In this document: one piece after another, positions 1-6,953 of the stretch
Position numbering within the stretch: position 1 is the stretch's first letter
Layout: each line of letters starts with the position of its first letter
The notes under the pieces: generated by a model
Told to the model about the DNA's origin: nothing
What the model saw: the letters and a program-made list of their open reading frames with translations, nothing else
The model's database searches: none
Source: Limosilactobacillus antri DSM 16041
Lineage (GTDB): Bacteria; Bacillota; Bacilli; Lactobacillales; Lactobacillaceae
NCBI RefSeq assembly: GCF_000160835.1
Contig: NZ_GG700736.1
Location: 1-20,663, forward strand
Direction of reading: 5' to 3'
DNA: 20,663 nt
Position numbers and translations under genes: made by a program

Positions 1-1813
1 CTTGTTGCTCTTTTAACTGCATTTGGATTTTCTCGATCTGACTGTTCTTAATCGTTGGATCGACTTTGCATTCACCCAAAAAGAGTTGTTTAGTACCATC
101 ATGCTTTAAAACCCGTTGTAGGTGATGATTTTCTAACTGATCTAAGCTCAGCTGTCCCGATAGATAAGCTAGTCCTTGCAGATGCTCTTGGGTATTGAAT
201 ACTCTTGGTGGATTTTCCTGCCACTGTGCGATTGTTTCAACCTTACATGGTTTTAAAGCTGGATCATAGTACATCACTGCTGTATAGGCCTGTTCCTGTT
301 TAATCATTGGTAATTCATTAAAATCGCCGTTAGGAAAGGCTCTTCTTAAAACTTCCTGGTATTGGGTTTGAATAACTTGCTTCACAGCCATGATTGTTCG
401 TAAATCTTTGACTGCGCGAGTAATCTTTTGCTGTTCGGTTGGTGAATATTTCTCTAGTAACCCTTGATCGACGTGTTCTAGACTTTCTAAGTTATCGTCA
501 TGAATCATCAGCGTGTATTTCAGTTCGATTTTGACTTCCTTTTCCTGTTGCATTAATAACTTCCAGCCAACGTATGGCCGTTTGGTAAAGGTCAATAATT
601 GTTGGGTCAACAAATCATCACGAATGTTCATTAAACGTTCGTTTAATTCACTACCCTTGAAAACTGTTTGTTCGCTATCGGTTTCCTTAATTAATTCTCG
701 TCTTTCAGCTTGCGTGGTCTGTTCAAAATTAAGCTCTGGATAAAGTTTTTTCGTCGTGCGATCAACCACTTTATTTAAGAGTTCATCTGCTTTTTTGAGT
801 GAGCTTTCTTGTTGGTTAATTGTCAATAATTGTTTAGTCACATCTTCACCAACCGCATGTTTAATTAGGGTGCTGTTTTTCCAATTAAATAGCATGCGCC
901 GCTTATCATCTAAGTTCTCCAAACTGATATAAGTTTTCAGTTCATGGCTTAACTCTTTAACTACCCGTTTTTCATTAAACGAGAAGTGTTTACTTAGGCT
1001 ATCTAAATGACCTCTATTGATTACTTTTTCTTGGTTATTTTTATAACTGGCTTTGGCCTTGCGATAGTCCTTTACTTGTTGGTTAAATTCTTTTCTTTCA
1101 TGCCGTTTACTATTGATTCCCTCATGTTGAGTTGGTGTATCATCTATTCCCTCCTCGATAAATGATTTTTCGCTGATCCGATCGGGAATATTTTTTTGCT
1201 CTAAAACTTGATTGACACTAACCGCCCAATTGTGCCGCCACTGATTGATTTTTTCTTTTTTATCCCAATCAACTAACCACACCTTTCTTGATCTTGGGAA
1301 ACGACTATTTCCTGTATAAGTCTTGTTCCCATTTTCGTCTAATATGTTTTCTCGTTTACTTTTCAATCCCCACGTTCCGTCTGGGTTAAATGGACGGTTA
1401 GTTAACATCACATGAGCGTGCGGATTATCTTGGTGATCACGATGAATTGCTACGTCAGCTACCATACCTTCATCAACAAAATTTTCTTGTACATATTTTG
1501 TCAATAATTCTTTCTGTTCATCTTCACTTAATTCAACTGGTAGAGCCACGTTAAACTCTTTAGCGTACCGTGAGTTTGCTCGACGGTCTTTTCTTTCTAC
1601 TTCGTTCCATAATTTCTCTCGATCACTGGCCCATGCTGGTGCATTTTTAGGAGTTAAAATAAAGCTCTCTGGCATAACCGACCGAGCATAAAAATAACTT
1701 CGACCTTCTTTTTGATCGAATAATTTTTCGCCACTTCGATAAGCGGCACTGGCAATTGCACTTCTTCCTTTTCCAGCACTAATATTACTAAAGCTCATGT
1801 GAAAAATTGCCAT
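1..1813 (-). CDS. mobA: MobQ-type (MobA/MobL) relaxase, 3' end outside window
   Basis: A conjugative relaxase that would nick oriT, stay covalently bound to the 5' end and pilot the plasmid strand into a recipient using another element's transfer machinery. About 604 residues are visible and the frame is open to the window edge. The start is the ATG at 1813-1811, preceded by AAGGTGG. The N terminus reads [18 protein letters not shown] and continues with AAYRSGEKL, placing Tyr25 where RSF1010 MobA has its nicking tyrosine. The metal-binding HUH motif is seen as [17 protein letters not shown] at residues 124-140. The rest is rich in Lys, Glu and Gln, with long helical stretches typical of this family. 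A candidate oriT lies just upstream, and two TraC/TraD-like genes are divergent. Assignment to MobQ is secure; the C-terminal content is unknown. Confidence 0.93.
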   Translation of the reverse strand, partial: MAIFHMSFSNISAGKGRSAIASAAYRSGEKLFDQKEGRSYFYARSVMPESFILTPKNAPAWASDREKLWNEVERKDRRANSRYAKEFNVALPVELSEDEQKELLTKYVQENFVDEGMVADVAIHRDHQDNPHAHVMLTNRPFNPDGTWGLKSKRENILDENGNKTYTGNSRFPRSRKVWLVDWDKKEKINQWRHNWAVSVNQVLEQKNIPDRISEKSFIEEGIDDTPTQHEGINSKRHERKEFNQQVKDYRKAKASYKNNQEKVINRGHLDSLSKHFSFNEKRVVKELSHELKTYISLENLDDKRRMLFNWKNSTLIKHAVGEDVTKQLLTINQQESSLKKADELLNKVVDRTTKKLYPELNFEQTTQAERRELIKETDSEQTVFKGSELNERLMNIRDDLLTQQLLTFTKRPYVGWKLLMQQEKEVKIELKYTLMIHDDNLESLEHVDQGLLEKYSPTEQQKITRAVKDLRTIMAVKQVIQTQYQEVLRRAFPNGDFNELPMIKQEQAYTAVMYYDPALKPCKVETIAQWQENPPRVFNTQEHLQGLAYLSGQLSLDQLENHHLQRVLKHDGTKQLFLGECKVDPTIKNSQIEKIQMQLKEQQ

Positions 1814-1891
1814 GTCGGTCACCACCTTTCTTTGGGTTTATGGGTTTGCTTTTGTTGTCGCCATCGGCGACTTCTGATACAAGGGTTTAGC

Positions 1892-1936
1892 ACAATAACA
1901 CAACCAACTTTAGTTGTTGTGTGTAAGTGCGCATTG
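1892..1936 (+). other. oriT: oriT of RSF1010/MobQ type
   Basis: An imperfect inverted repeat (left arm 1898-1909 ACACAACCAACT, right arm 1912-1922 AGTTGTTGTGT, one-base bulge) is followed directly by GTAAGTGCGC at 1923-1932. RSF1010-family origins have the same plan: an inverted repeat followed by a TAAGTGCGC core, in which the relaxase nicks. By that analogy the nick lies near 1931/1932. The position between the relaxase and its divergent accessory genes fits. The exact nick is inferred. Confidence 0.83.
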
Positions 1937-2018
1937 ACCTCGTTTCACTCGGTCTGCTGATTCCCTTAACTCCACTTTTAGTGTATGCCCTCCGCTTCGC
2001 TATTTCAACTTTTATACT

Positions 2019-2047
2019 TTGACTTAACGTTTCCTATATGATATAGT
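2019..2047 (+). promoter_or_regulatory. Promoter for the TraC/TraD-like genes
   Basis: TTGACT at 2019-2024, a 17-bp spacer and TATAGT at 2042-2047 make a near-consensus housekeeping promoter. It ends about 38 bp before the first accessory mobilization gene and follows oriT, so oriT processing could influence it. Confidence 0.75.
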
Positions 2048-2084
2048 TTCGGTGATTATTTCTAATATGATTGGAGGGATCGTT

Positions 2085-2294
2085 ATGTCTCAAAGTAACT
2101 TAGAAAAACAAGAAGCTAAATTAAAAGCCCTTAATCAAAAAATTAAGGACGAAAAAAATAAGATTGAACAACGGCTAGGTAAACAAATCATCAGTCAAGC
2201 CAATTTAGATTATGCTAATTTGTCTAACGATCAGATTAAGATTTTAGCCCAGCAATTTTCTGAATTTTTAAAGGTAAAGTCTGTAGATCATTAG
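2085..2294 (+). CDS. Small coiled-coil mobilization accessory protein (TraC-like)
   Basis: A 69-residue charged protein. The first half (LEKQEAKLKALNQKIKDEK) looks like a coiled coil, followed by an IEQRLGKQIISQANLDY segment and a short helix ending FSEFLKVK. The plan resembles the TraC-type small proteins placed opposite MobQ relaxases. I place the start at the ATG at 2085 because GGAGGG lies 6-8 bases before it; an in-frame codon 33 bases upstream lacks such a site. The next gene begins 22 bases after the stop, so the two are likely co-transcribed. A role in the relaxosome or relaxase loading is inferred from position and shape only. Confidence 0.65.
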   Translation: MSQSNLEKQEAKLKALNQKIKDEKNKIEQRLGKQIISQANLDYANLSNDQIKILAQQFSEFLKVKSVDH

Positions 2295-2316
2295 CCATAC
2301 GAGATGGGGAAATTCT

Positions 2317-2595
2317 ATGCCTAATCAATATGAAAAATTAGTTAAACAACAAGCACGTTTAAAGCAAAAAATTGAACGAGAAAATTTTAAATTACGGCAA
2401 TCTAAATACTATGAAAACCGCCAAGCACGCAAAGCCCGTTCTCGCCGATTAATTCAAAAAGGGGCTTTGCTCGAAAAATACTTTCAAGCTGATAACCTCT
2501 CGGTCGAACAAACCGAAGAACTTTTAAAAATATTTGCTAATTACATTAATGCGCATAAACCGAACAAATTCAAAAACGACCAGCCTAGTAACTAG
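2317..2595 (+). CDS. TraD-like mobilization accessory protein
   Basis: A 92-residue basic protein. An N-terminal helical, coiled-coil-like part (YEKLVKQQARLKQKIEREN) is followed by RKARSRRLIQKGALLEKYF at about residues 38-56. That resembles the conserved RKxRTRRLIxxGALLE signature of the small TraD/MobC-type proteins of MobQ systems. It sits directly behind the TraC-like gene under the same promoter. GGGGAAATTCT before the ATG gives a modest ribosome binding site. The stop codon lies inside a shared bidirectional terminator and the gene overlaps the 3' end of the convergent zeta-like gene by 11 bp. It probably helps the relaxase at oriT. Confidence 0.72.
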   Translation: MPNQYEKLVKQQARLKQKIERENFKLRQSKYYENRQARKARSRRLIQKGALLEKYFQADNLSVEQTEELLKIFANYINAHKPNKFKNDQPSN

Positions 2596-2608
2596 GCCGA
2601 TCGTTTTT
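2572..2608. terminator. Bidirectional terminator shared by convergent genes
   Basis: AAAAACGA at 2572-2579 pairs with TCGTTTTT at 2601-2608, and GCCTAG at 2583-2588 pairs with CTAGGC at 2592-2597. The hairpin carries A and T tracts on both sides, so it can stop both strands. The stop codons of both flanking genes (TAG at 2593-2595 plus, TAG at 2587-2585 minus) lie symmetrically in the inner stem. Confidence 0.85.
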
Positions 2609-3265
2609 ATTTTCTGGATCATTTTTAGGCTTTACTTCTGGGTTTTGATCTGCAAAATTTTGTAACTGCTTTTGCACCTTTTCTGGATAAGTAATATTTT
2701 GGTTTATCCAAGGAAAATGCCTCAAATCGTTCTTAAAAACTTGTCCCTTATCTCTTGCATAAACAGGGGTAAACTTTTCGCTATTATCATAAATCATGAC
2801 CTTATCAGATTTAAAGGCCACTAATGGCAAATTATGTTTGGATTGCTGATAACGTTTCTTGATCGTTGCTACTGGAACACCGTGCCCACCTTTTTGTACC
2901 CGTTCGTTGACCCTTTGGATAGCTAAATTTTCATCTCGCAAAGCAACATATAATAAAGTCACTTCAAAGCCATTTTTGTGAGCTTTGTCAATCAAATTGA
3001 GTTGAGCTTTGCCTCTACCTGCTAGTGTTGTTTCTACGTGAATACTTTGCTGGTGATCTAAAGCATAGTGTAGTTGTTTGATTTCTTCTTTCATGGCTTT
3101 TAAGTTGTCACTATCTTTATGCCAATCGCCACCCATTTGTCTTAAAAGTTCATCAGCGTTAATCCGTTTTGTTTTGTCAAACAAGCTGGGAAATGTATCG
3201 TATAGCGTACTTTTCCCTGCTCCGTTAATACCAGCAACAATTATATATTGGGGTTTATCTATCAA
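2585..3265 (-). CDS. Zeta-toxin-like kinase of a toxin-antitoxin pair
   Basis: A 226-residue protein with a Walker A motif GINGAGKST at residues 12-20, typical of zeta toxins, which phosphorylate UDP-N-acetylglucosamine and block wall synthesis. Further family features are INADELLRQMGGDW (residues 36-49), HVETTLAGRG around residue 77, VALRDENLAIQRVNERVQKGGHGVP and RRYQQS-like text (KKRYQQSKHNLP). The C-terminal 30 residues are polar and low-complexity. The start codon is TTG at 3265, overlapping the stop of the upstream small gene (TTGA), which suggests translational coupling. Family membership is confident. Whether it is a true toxin or a related kinase is not settled, because the upstream gene does not obviously look like a classical epsilon antitoxin. 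Confidence 0.85.
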   Translation of the reverse strand: MIDKPQYIIVAGINGAGKSTLYDTFPSLFDKTKRINADELLRQMGGDWHKDSDNLKAMKEEIKQLHYALDHQQSIHVETTLAGRGKAQLNLIDKAHKNGFEVTLLYVALRDENLAIQRVNERVQKGGHGVPVATIKKRYQQSKHNLPLVAFKSDKVMIYDNSEKFTPVYARDKGQVFKNDLRHFPWINQNITYPEKVQKQLQNFADQNPEVKPKNDPENKNDRPSY

Positions 3266-3453
3266 CGGACAAAGTCCTTTCGCTTAATAACCTCATCTTG
3301 CCTTTTATCTAAAAAGTAGGTATATAAAGCGTCATATACTTTGCGCTTTTCTGGATCTGGCTCATGTAATGACTTATCAAGTAAATCTTTTAAATCAGTT
3401 TCTTTGGCAATTTCAAAAAAGTCATTAATTGTGATTGTATCTTTCATGTTCAT
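3262..3453 (-). CDS. Small acidic protein, probable partner/antitoxin of the zeta-like kinase
   Basis: A 63-residue acidic, helical protein (FFEIAKETDLKDLLDKSL, then HEPDPEKRKVYDALYTYFL). The start is uncertain: ATG at 3453 lies 4 bases from GGAAG, and ATG at 3447 lies 10 bases from it. The stop overlaps the TTG start of the zeta-like gene by 4 bases, the usual arrangement for antitoxin followed by toxin. The sequence suggests a small helical bundle that could cap the kinase as epsilon does, but I cannot recognise a named family. The antitoxin role rests on gene order and overlap. Confidence 0.65.
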   Translation of the reverse strand: MNMKDTITINDFFEIAKETDLKDLLDKSLHEPDPEKRKVYDALYTYFLDKRQDEVIKRKDFVR

Positions 3454-3493
3454 CACACTTCCAAGTTATTAATTTATTTAATCTGATAAGCCA

Positions 3494-3775
3494 TTAGTCC
3501 TCATCTGGATCATTGAGCCAATCAGCGACTTCTTTAGCGTCTTTGAACTCTGTTACTGGTGTCTCTTTGGTAGCCTTTAAAAGGCTTAAATTAGCTCTTT
3601 CGGCTTCGCTCAGGGCTGGTTTAAACGGTAATGCTGCGTCAGCTACGATCCGCTTATAAAACATATTGATCGCGGTAGTTGGGTTTAGGCCTAACTGGCT
3701 TAAAACGGCTTCGGTATTATCTGCCAATTCTTTGTCAATCTTGACTTGTACGCGTTTCTTTTCCTTAACTGCCAT
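3494..3775 (-). CDS. RelB/DinJ-family antitoxin without an adjacent RelE/YafQ toxin
   Basis: A 93-residue protein with a RelB/DinJ-type ribbon-helix-helix N terminus: KKRVQVKIDKELADNTEAVL forms the strand and first helix, and LGLNPTTAINMFYKRIV the second helix. A disordered tail ends in EVADWLNDPDED. Family members bind their operator as dimers and neutralise an RNase toxin with the tail. No YafQ/RelE gene follows; 38-41 bases downstream lie the small protein and zeta-like kinase genes. It may be an orphan or the transcriptional regulator of that pair. A strong promoter lies upstream (3808-3836) and GGAGATGAGACA before the ATG gives the ribosome binding site. Confidence 0.85.
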   Translation of the reverse strand: MAVKEKKRVQVKIDKELADNTEAVLSQLGLNPTTAINMFYKRIVADAALPFKPALSEAERANLSLLKATKETPVTEFKDAKEVADWLNDPDED

Positions 3776-3807
3776 GATTGTCTCATCTCCTCTCTTTTGT
3801 TACTACC

Positions 3808-3836
3808 ATTATACTACCTTTTGAGTACCCTATCAA
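3808..3836 (-). promoter_or_regulatory. Promoter of the relB-like/zeta operon
   Basis: Read on the minus strand: TTGATA (3836-3831), 17-bp spacer, TATAAT (3813-3808). This is close to consensus. The only visible promoter upstream of the three minus-strand genes, it probably drives them all. GGTAGTA and TGGTAGTA recur around the -10 box and could be part of an operator. Confidence 0.8.
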
Positions 3837-3837
3837 T

Positions 3838-4028
3838 AGATAAAGCCCTGGCCTCAAATCACCTGAGCTTGGCGTTGATCTAAAGGCTGAACTTTTGAGC
3901 TGGTTAGCCTGGTTAGCTCTGACGCTCATTTAAAAGCCCCTATTCTTCTGTCTAAGCGATTTTAAAGCGATTTTAATATGATCATGCCTGTAGCACTTAA
4001 AACGGCTTAAATGAGCTTATACGGCGTT
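3838..4028. repeat. Intergenic region downstream of repA with short tandem repeats
   Basis: A gene-free stretch with direct repeats: CTGGTTAG at 3900-3907 and 3909-3916, and AAGCGATTTTA in tandem at 3954-3964 and 3965-3975, with GAGCT words scattered between. It follows the repA stop. It may hold the end of the rep transcript or accessory replication sites; no clear terminator hairpin was found. Confidence 0.45.
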
Positions 4029-5141
4029 TTAATCCCAAGTATGCTCGTTATCAATATTTTGGTCTTTGGGGTGTTTGGCCACATAGTCTCTAGCCGCTTG
4101 TTGGTTCCACCAAACATCAAATAGGTTTTGCATAGTGCCGTACAGGTAATTCTCAACGTTCTTGATATGTTTCTCATCGCTTCTTAGGGCATTAAAATAG
4201 CGTCTTAGCGTTTTGGTCATCATTTTTTTTAAATCAGGGTCATCTAATAGAATCCATACGCCTAAATCCTTATGTTCTTTTTCAACAGCATATTTGGCGT
4301 TTAAGATAATGCCAATAAAGCGCCGCATTTGTTGTGGGGTCCGGCACCAAAAGCTAAGTAGTTGCACTGCTTCTGGTTCTAAGAAAACCGGTAAGCCATT
4401 ATCTTCGTCAGTTAAGAACTTATCAGCATGTTTTACTAAATCTCGATTTTGAGCTTCAATTTCAGCTGGTGAAAAATTGGCTGTGGAAAAGTCCAACTTT
4501 TGAGTATCTATATCGTATCTATTAGTATCTATATTATTTTTATAGTCTTTATATAGATTGTGTGTGATTTTCACATTTCCGCTTGTATCAAGGGTTTGAG
4601 CGGTCTCATCAACGGACTTATGCGGAAGTGTGATTTTCACATTTCCGCTTGTATCAAGGGTTTGAGCGGTCTCCTGCGGAAGTGTGATTTTCACATTTCC
4701 GCTTGTATCAAGGGTTTGAGACACTTTTGGGCTATCTTCACCGCGTAAATAGACATCGGTTGCTTTCACATCGAGCTTGGACAGATATAAGCGATTCGGT
4801 TCATTCTTTTTTGTTTTTGGGTTAAAGCCCAGTTGTTTTTGCATCAGCAAATGAGCGGTTTCGAGTTCTTTTTTTATTTTGACGACTTTTTGATTATGGC
4901 AATTAAATAAATTTTCGAGTTCTTGATTGGTAAAAGTAAAATAGACGTGTCCTTCTTCATCAACCCAGTTGTTGCGCAAAGAGTACTCGAGCCGGTCTTT
5001 CAGTACCATATAAGCCAATTTAGCGTCACTGCTTAAATGTTTATATTGCTCGCCATACATTAATACCTTAGGGAACTGGAAAAATAAGGCTCCATATACG
5101 TTATCGGCTTCATAGTAATTAAAATTTGTTGATTTTGTCAT
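4029..5141 (-). CDS. repA: RepA_N-family replication initiator
   Basis: A plasmid theta-replication initiator of about 370 residues. The conserved N-terminal winged-helix domain is clear: FNYYEADNVYGALFFQFPK, then SDAKLAYMVLKDRLEYSLRN, FTFTNQELENLFNCHNQKVV and NEPNRLYLSKL. The middle (about residues 140-200) has three copies of QTLDTSGNVKIT, encoded by the DNA repeats at 4562-4720. The C-terminal part (FLEPEAVQLLSFWCRTPQQM onward) fits the host-specific domain of this family. The start is the ATG at 5141, with GGGAG eight bases before it; an in-frame codon at 5171 is less likely. In RepA_N plasmids the origin lies inside the initiator gene, which fits the repeats. The upstream leader contains promoters and hairpins suited to copy-number control. 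Confidence 0.93.
   Translation of the reverse strand: MTKSTNFNYYEADNVYGALFFQFPKVLMYGEQYKHLSSDAKLAYMVLKDRLEYSLRNNWVDEEGHVYFTFTNQELENLFNCHNQKVVKIKKELETAHLLMQKQLGFNPKTKKNEPNRLYLSKLDVKATDVYLRGEDSPKVSQTLDTSGNVKITLPQETAQTLDTSGNVKITLPHKSVDETAQTLDTSGNVKITHNLYKDYKNNIDTNRYDIDTQKLDFSTANFSPAEIEAQNRDLVKHADKFLTDEDNGLPVFLEPEAVQLLSFWCRTPQQMRRFIGIILNAKYAVEKEHKDLGVWILLDDPDLKKMMTKTLRRYFNALRSDEKHIKNVENYLYGTMQNLFDVWWNQQAARDYVAKHPKDQNIDNEHTWD
4562..4720. repeat. In-gene iterons, probable replication origin
   Basis: Three 39-bp direct repeats start at 4562, 4628 and 4682 (spacing 66 and 54 bp, both multiples of 3). Each holds the dyad TGTGA-TTT-TCACA. In copies 2 and 3 the dyad extends to 27-bp near-perfect inverted repeats at 4622-4648 and 4676-4702 (arms GCGGAA and TTCCGC outside the core). 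They encode repeated QTLDTSGNVKIT in RepA. RepA_N initiators bind repeats inside their own gene, so this is the best candidate for oriV. Just beyond it (4500-4560) is AT-rich DNA with repeated TATCTAT words, a possible unwinding region. Confidence 0.78.
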
Positions 5142-5188
5142 AATAAAAACTCCCTTTCTTGACTGACACACGCTGTCTCAAAAGAGAG

Positions 5189-5326
5189 TTGCTAAAACAT
5201 CTGACTTGCATTATAATACAAACCTGATATGCTCTAACTGAATTACAAAGCGTTCATTTAGTGGTGAGGCTTTGTAATTTACCAGCATGTGTCTGTTTGC
5301 GAGTTGCCCATTCGGCAACTTTTTTA
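5189..5326 (+). ncRNA. Probable antisense/countertranscript RNA of the repA leader
   Basis: A plus-strand promoter (TTGCTA 5189-5194, 17-bp spacer, TATAAT 5212-5217) and a plus-strand terminator (stem 5302-5308 with 5314-5320, T-run 5320-5325) bracket an RNA of about 100 nt starting near 5224. Inside is a perfect 11-bp stem, AATTACAAAGC at 5241-5251 with GCTTTGTAATT at 5269-5279, and a 17-nt loop. If repA is transcribed from the distal minus promoter at 5434-5462, this RNA is fully antisense to the leader, as in pSK41-type control. The -10 area ATTATAAT is self-complementary, so a minus-strand promoter for repA may share it (-10 at 5215-5210), making the transcripts divergent instead. Confidence 0.6.
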
Positions 5327-5342
5327 ATTTCTAACAACAAAA

Positions 5343-5380
5343 AATGGACTAAATAACTCCAGTTAGCTACTTAGTCCATT
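5343..5380 (-). terminator. Hairpin terminator or attenuator in the repA leader
   Basis: AATGGACTAA at 5343-5352 is perfectly repeated in inverse as TTAGTCCATT at 5371-5380. On the minus strand the right side is followed by a T-run (TCCATTTTTTG). It lies between the distal minus-strand promoter (5434-5462) and repA, so it could attenuate repA transcription; it could also end the partition-operon transcript. Confidence 0.6.
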
Positions 5381-5411
5381 GACTTCAATTTGTTTTTAAC
5401 TATCCTTAAAC

Positions 5412-5441
5412 TTGCCCTTTTGGACTGGTTTGCGGTATAAT
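5412..5441 (+). promoter_or_regulatory. Plus-strand promoter of a structured small RNA
   Basis: TTGCCC at 5412-5417, an 18-bp spacer and a perfect TATAAT at 5436-5441. The same -10 bases serve an opposite candidate promoter on the minus strand (5434-5462). Confidence 0.6.
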
Positions 5442-5462
5442 TAACCTACAAATTAAGAGCAA
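5434..5462 (-). promoter_or_regulatory. Candidate distal repA promoter
   Basis: On the minus strand, TTGCTC (5462-5457), 17-bp spacer, TATACC (5439-5434). The -10 is only a partial match. If used, it gives a leader of nearly 290 nt for repA that includes the hairpin at 5343-5380 and the antisense target. Confidence 0.4.
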
Positions 5463-5581
5463 TGTTCAGACGATTTAGACCTGCAAGTTAAAATCGTCTG
5501 AACCTAAGTAGCTGGATGGTAGCTACTTGCTAAACCAAAGGTCCCTGGTTCCTCGTGAACTGGGGATCTTTTTAGTTTAGC
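5448..5581 (+). ncRNA. Structured plus-strand RNA next to the replication region
   Basis: Downstream of the promoter at 5412-5441 are three hairpins in a row with no convincing ORF. The first is a perfect 13-bp stem (5464-5476 with 5491-5503). The second is AAGTAGCT/AGCTACTT (5506-5513 with 5521-5528). The third is a terminator (AGGTCCC 5539-5545 with GGGATCT 5563-5569, inner GTTC/GAAC, T-run to 5573), embraced by GCTAAAC/GTTTAGC (5529-5535, 5575-5581). The RNA would be about 125 nt. TAGCTACTT here is complementary to AAGTAGCTA in the repA-leader hairpin, so a trans role in copy control is possible. No Fst-like peptide was found on either strand. Confidence 0.6.
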
Positions 5582-5729
5582 TTGATCTCTTCATTCGGTT
5601 GTTAAATTAGTTTCAGTTTAGCATAGTGCTTCCTAACCGGCAACTTTATTTGGTCCGGTACACTTTACAAGTTTTTATCTAATTATGAGTTAATTAAATA
5701 AATTGTCTGATTAATTATTTATTTAATTA
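5582..5729. other. AT-rich gap behind the partition genes
   Basis: A short gene-free stretch. From 5678 it is made of overlapping TTAATTA/TAATTATT words immediately after the ribbon-helix-helix gene. Such repeats could be binding sites for the partition protein (a centromere), but no regular period could be set by eye. Confidence 0.3.
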
Positions 5730-5978
5730 TTAAATTGCATCTATGATTGAAGCTAAGAATTCTGACCGATTTTTAAATCCGTTTTTTCGGGCAGCCGTGT
5801 CCATTTTTTTTAATTGACTTTCAGTAATTGAGAAGGTTACTGATCGCTTACGCTCTACTTCTTTTCGACTGATATTTTTTAAAAATGCTACTGCGTCATT
5901 CTTGTTATCTTTCAATGTAGTTTCGTAACTTTCTCTCATTTCTTCGTCTTTTTTATGGTTGAATGAATCTAAACTCAT
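5730..5978 (-). CDS. Ribbon-helix-helix partition protein (ParB-like, small)
   Basis: An 82-residue protein. The first 45 residues are polar and charged. The last 40 form a ribbon-helix-helix fold: KRSVTFSITESQLKKMDTAA as strand plus helix A, and GFKNRSEFLASIIDAI as helix B. It lies 13 bp downstream of parA, and AAGGAG before the ATG gives a ribosome binding site. Small RHH proteins behind a ParA of this size bind the centromere and repress the operon. The flexible N terminus is the usual site that stimulates the ParA ATPase. The role is inferred from fold and position. Confidence 0.78.
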   Translation of the reverse strand: MSLDSFNHKKDEEMRESYETTLKDNKNDAVAFLKNISRKEVERKRSVTFSITESQLKKMDTAARKNGFKNRSEFLASIIDAI

Positions 5979-5991
5979 AAGCTAACTCTCC

Positions 5992-6798
5992 TTACTTGGT
6001 TTTACTTGCTAATTCTTGAAAAAGATGATCGGCTTTTTTTATGAACTTTTGATTTTGCTTTAAAACGGATTTATCATGATTGGCTAATTCAAATATCGAA
6101 GCGTGCCTTGCAGTAGCTTTATTAAAGAGCTCTCTTTCTGGAATTATAGTTGCGACTGTTTCATCACCTTCTATATGTTTTAGCAAATCGCGAGACATAC
6201 TTGTATTATGTCTAATCATATTAACGATAAAGAAAAGTTTTGCGTCTACGTAAGTTTCGCCAGTTCGATAATCAAAAAGTGATTTTCTGAATTTTTCGAG
6301 TCGTGTTTCTAGGTCAAACTTAGCATTGTAACCATGCTCACTGGGTGTGATGGGACTAAGAAGGTAATTACTGATAGCAATAGCATTTTTAGTGATGGTA
6401 CTAAAATCTGGGTGTGTATCAATTAAGATATAGTCATAGTCGGTTAAGTTTAATGAATCGGAGTTGTTTTTAAACCACATGAATAACATCATTTCTTTGT
6501 TACTGTTATTTTCTAGATAACTTCCCAAAACATCTAGGTCTATAAAACCGGCGATTAAATCTAGATTTGGTCCGACACTGTCAATTTTTACTTTTTGAGC
6601 ATTATCGTTTTCTTTAAATGCTTCAGCGATGGTATTGTTGCGTCGTGTCTTTTCAAAAACGGTTGTTAAATTACACTGATGATCTAAATCGATTAATAGA
6701 ACCTTCTTGCCATGTTTGGCTAACCAATCACCATAATTTAAAGTCAAGGTTGTTTTACCGACACCACCCTTGATAGCAGTAAAAGTAATAATTTTCAT
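5992..6798 (-). CDS. parA: ParA-type partition ATPase
   Basis: A 268-residue deviant Walker ATPase that moves plasmid copies apart over the nucleoid. The motif KGGVGKTT is at residues 10-17, with the two lysines of the ParA/MinD superfamily. LLIDLDHQCNLT follows at about residue 35, and YILIDTHPDFS is the Walker B region. It lacks an N-terminal DNA-binding extension, consistent with the short (type Ib-like) class paired with an RHH protein. The start is the ATG at 6798, seven bases after AAGGAGG; an in-frame upstream codon at 6855 lacks a site. A perfect minus-strand TATAAT lies at 6829-6824 with a poor -35. The 155 bp upstream (6799-6953) is AT-rich and may hold the centromere. Confidence 0.92.
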   Translation of the reverse strand: MKIITFTAIKGGVGKTTLTLNYGDWLAKHGKKVLLIDLDHQCNLTTVFEKTRRNNTIAEAFKENDNAQKVKIDSVGPNLDLIAGFIDLDVLGSYLENNSNKEMMLFMWFKNNSDSLNLTDYDYILIDTHPDFSTITKNAIAISNYLLSPITPSEHGYNAKFDLETRLEKFRKSLFDYRTGETYVDAKLFFIVNMIRHNTSMSRDLLKHIEGDETVATIIPERELFNKATARHASIFELANHDKSVLKQNQKFIKKADHLFQELASKTK

Positions 6799-6953
6799 CT
6801 TGATACCTCCTTTGTCTAGTTTAATTATATCGTTAGCAGACAAATAAATAAACAATTTATTAAATAACTAACGTAACAATTTTAGCCGGCTTAATAAAGA
6901 ATTACTTACAGAACTTTGCTATTTTATCAAGACTAGTCCCTAGTCAACGGCTT

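Noticed and set aside
513..743. 76-codon plus-strand ORF
   Set aside because: Shadow of the relaxase gene on the other strand.
4562..4720. CRISPR-like array
   Set aside because: Only three repeats, spacers of 27 and 15 bp, and the whole is in frame inside repA.
4560..4748. 62-codon plus-strand repeat ORF
   Set aside because: Arises from the repA iterons read on the opposite strand; no start signal.
5286..5333. 15-codon ORF overlapping the plus-strand terminator
   Set aside because: Too short, no ribosome binding site, and its codons form the terminator stem.
5330..5600. Fst-type toxin in the rep-par gap
   Set aside because: All short frames on both strands were read; none encodes a hydrophobic peptide with a ribosome binding site.
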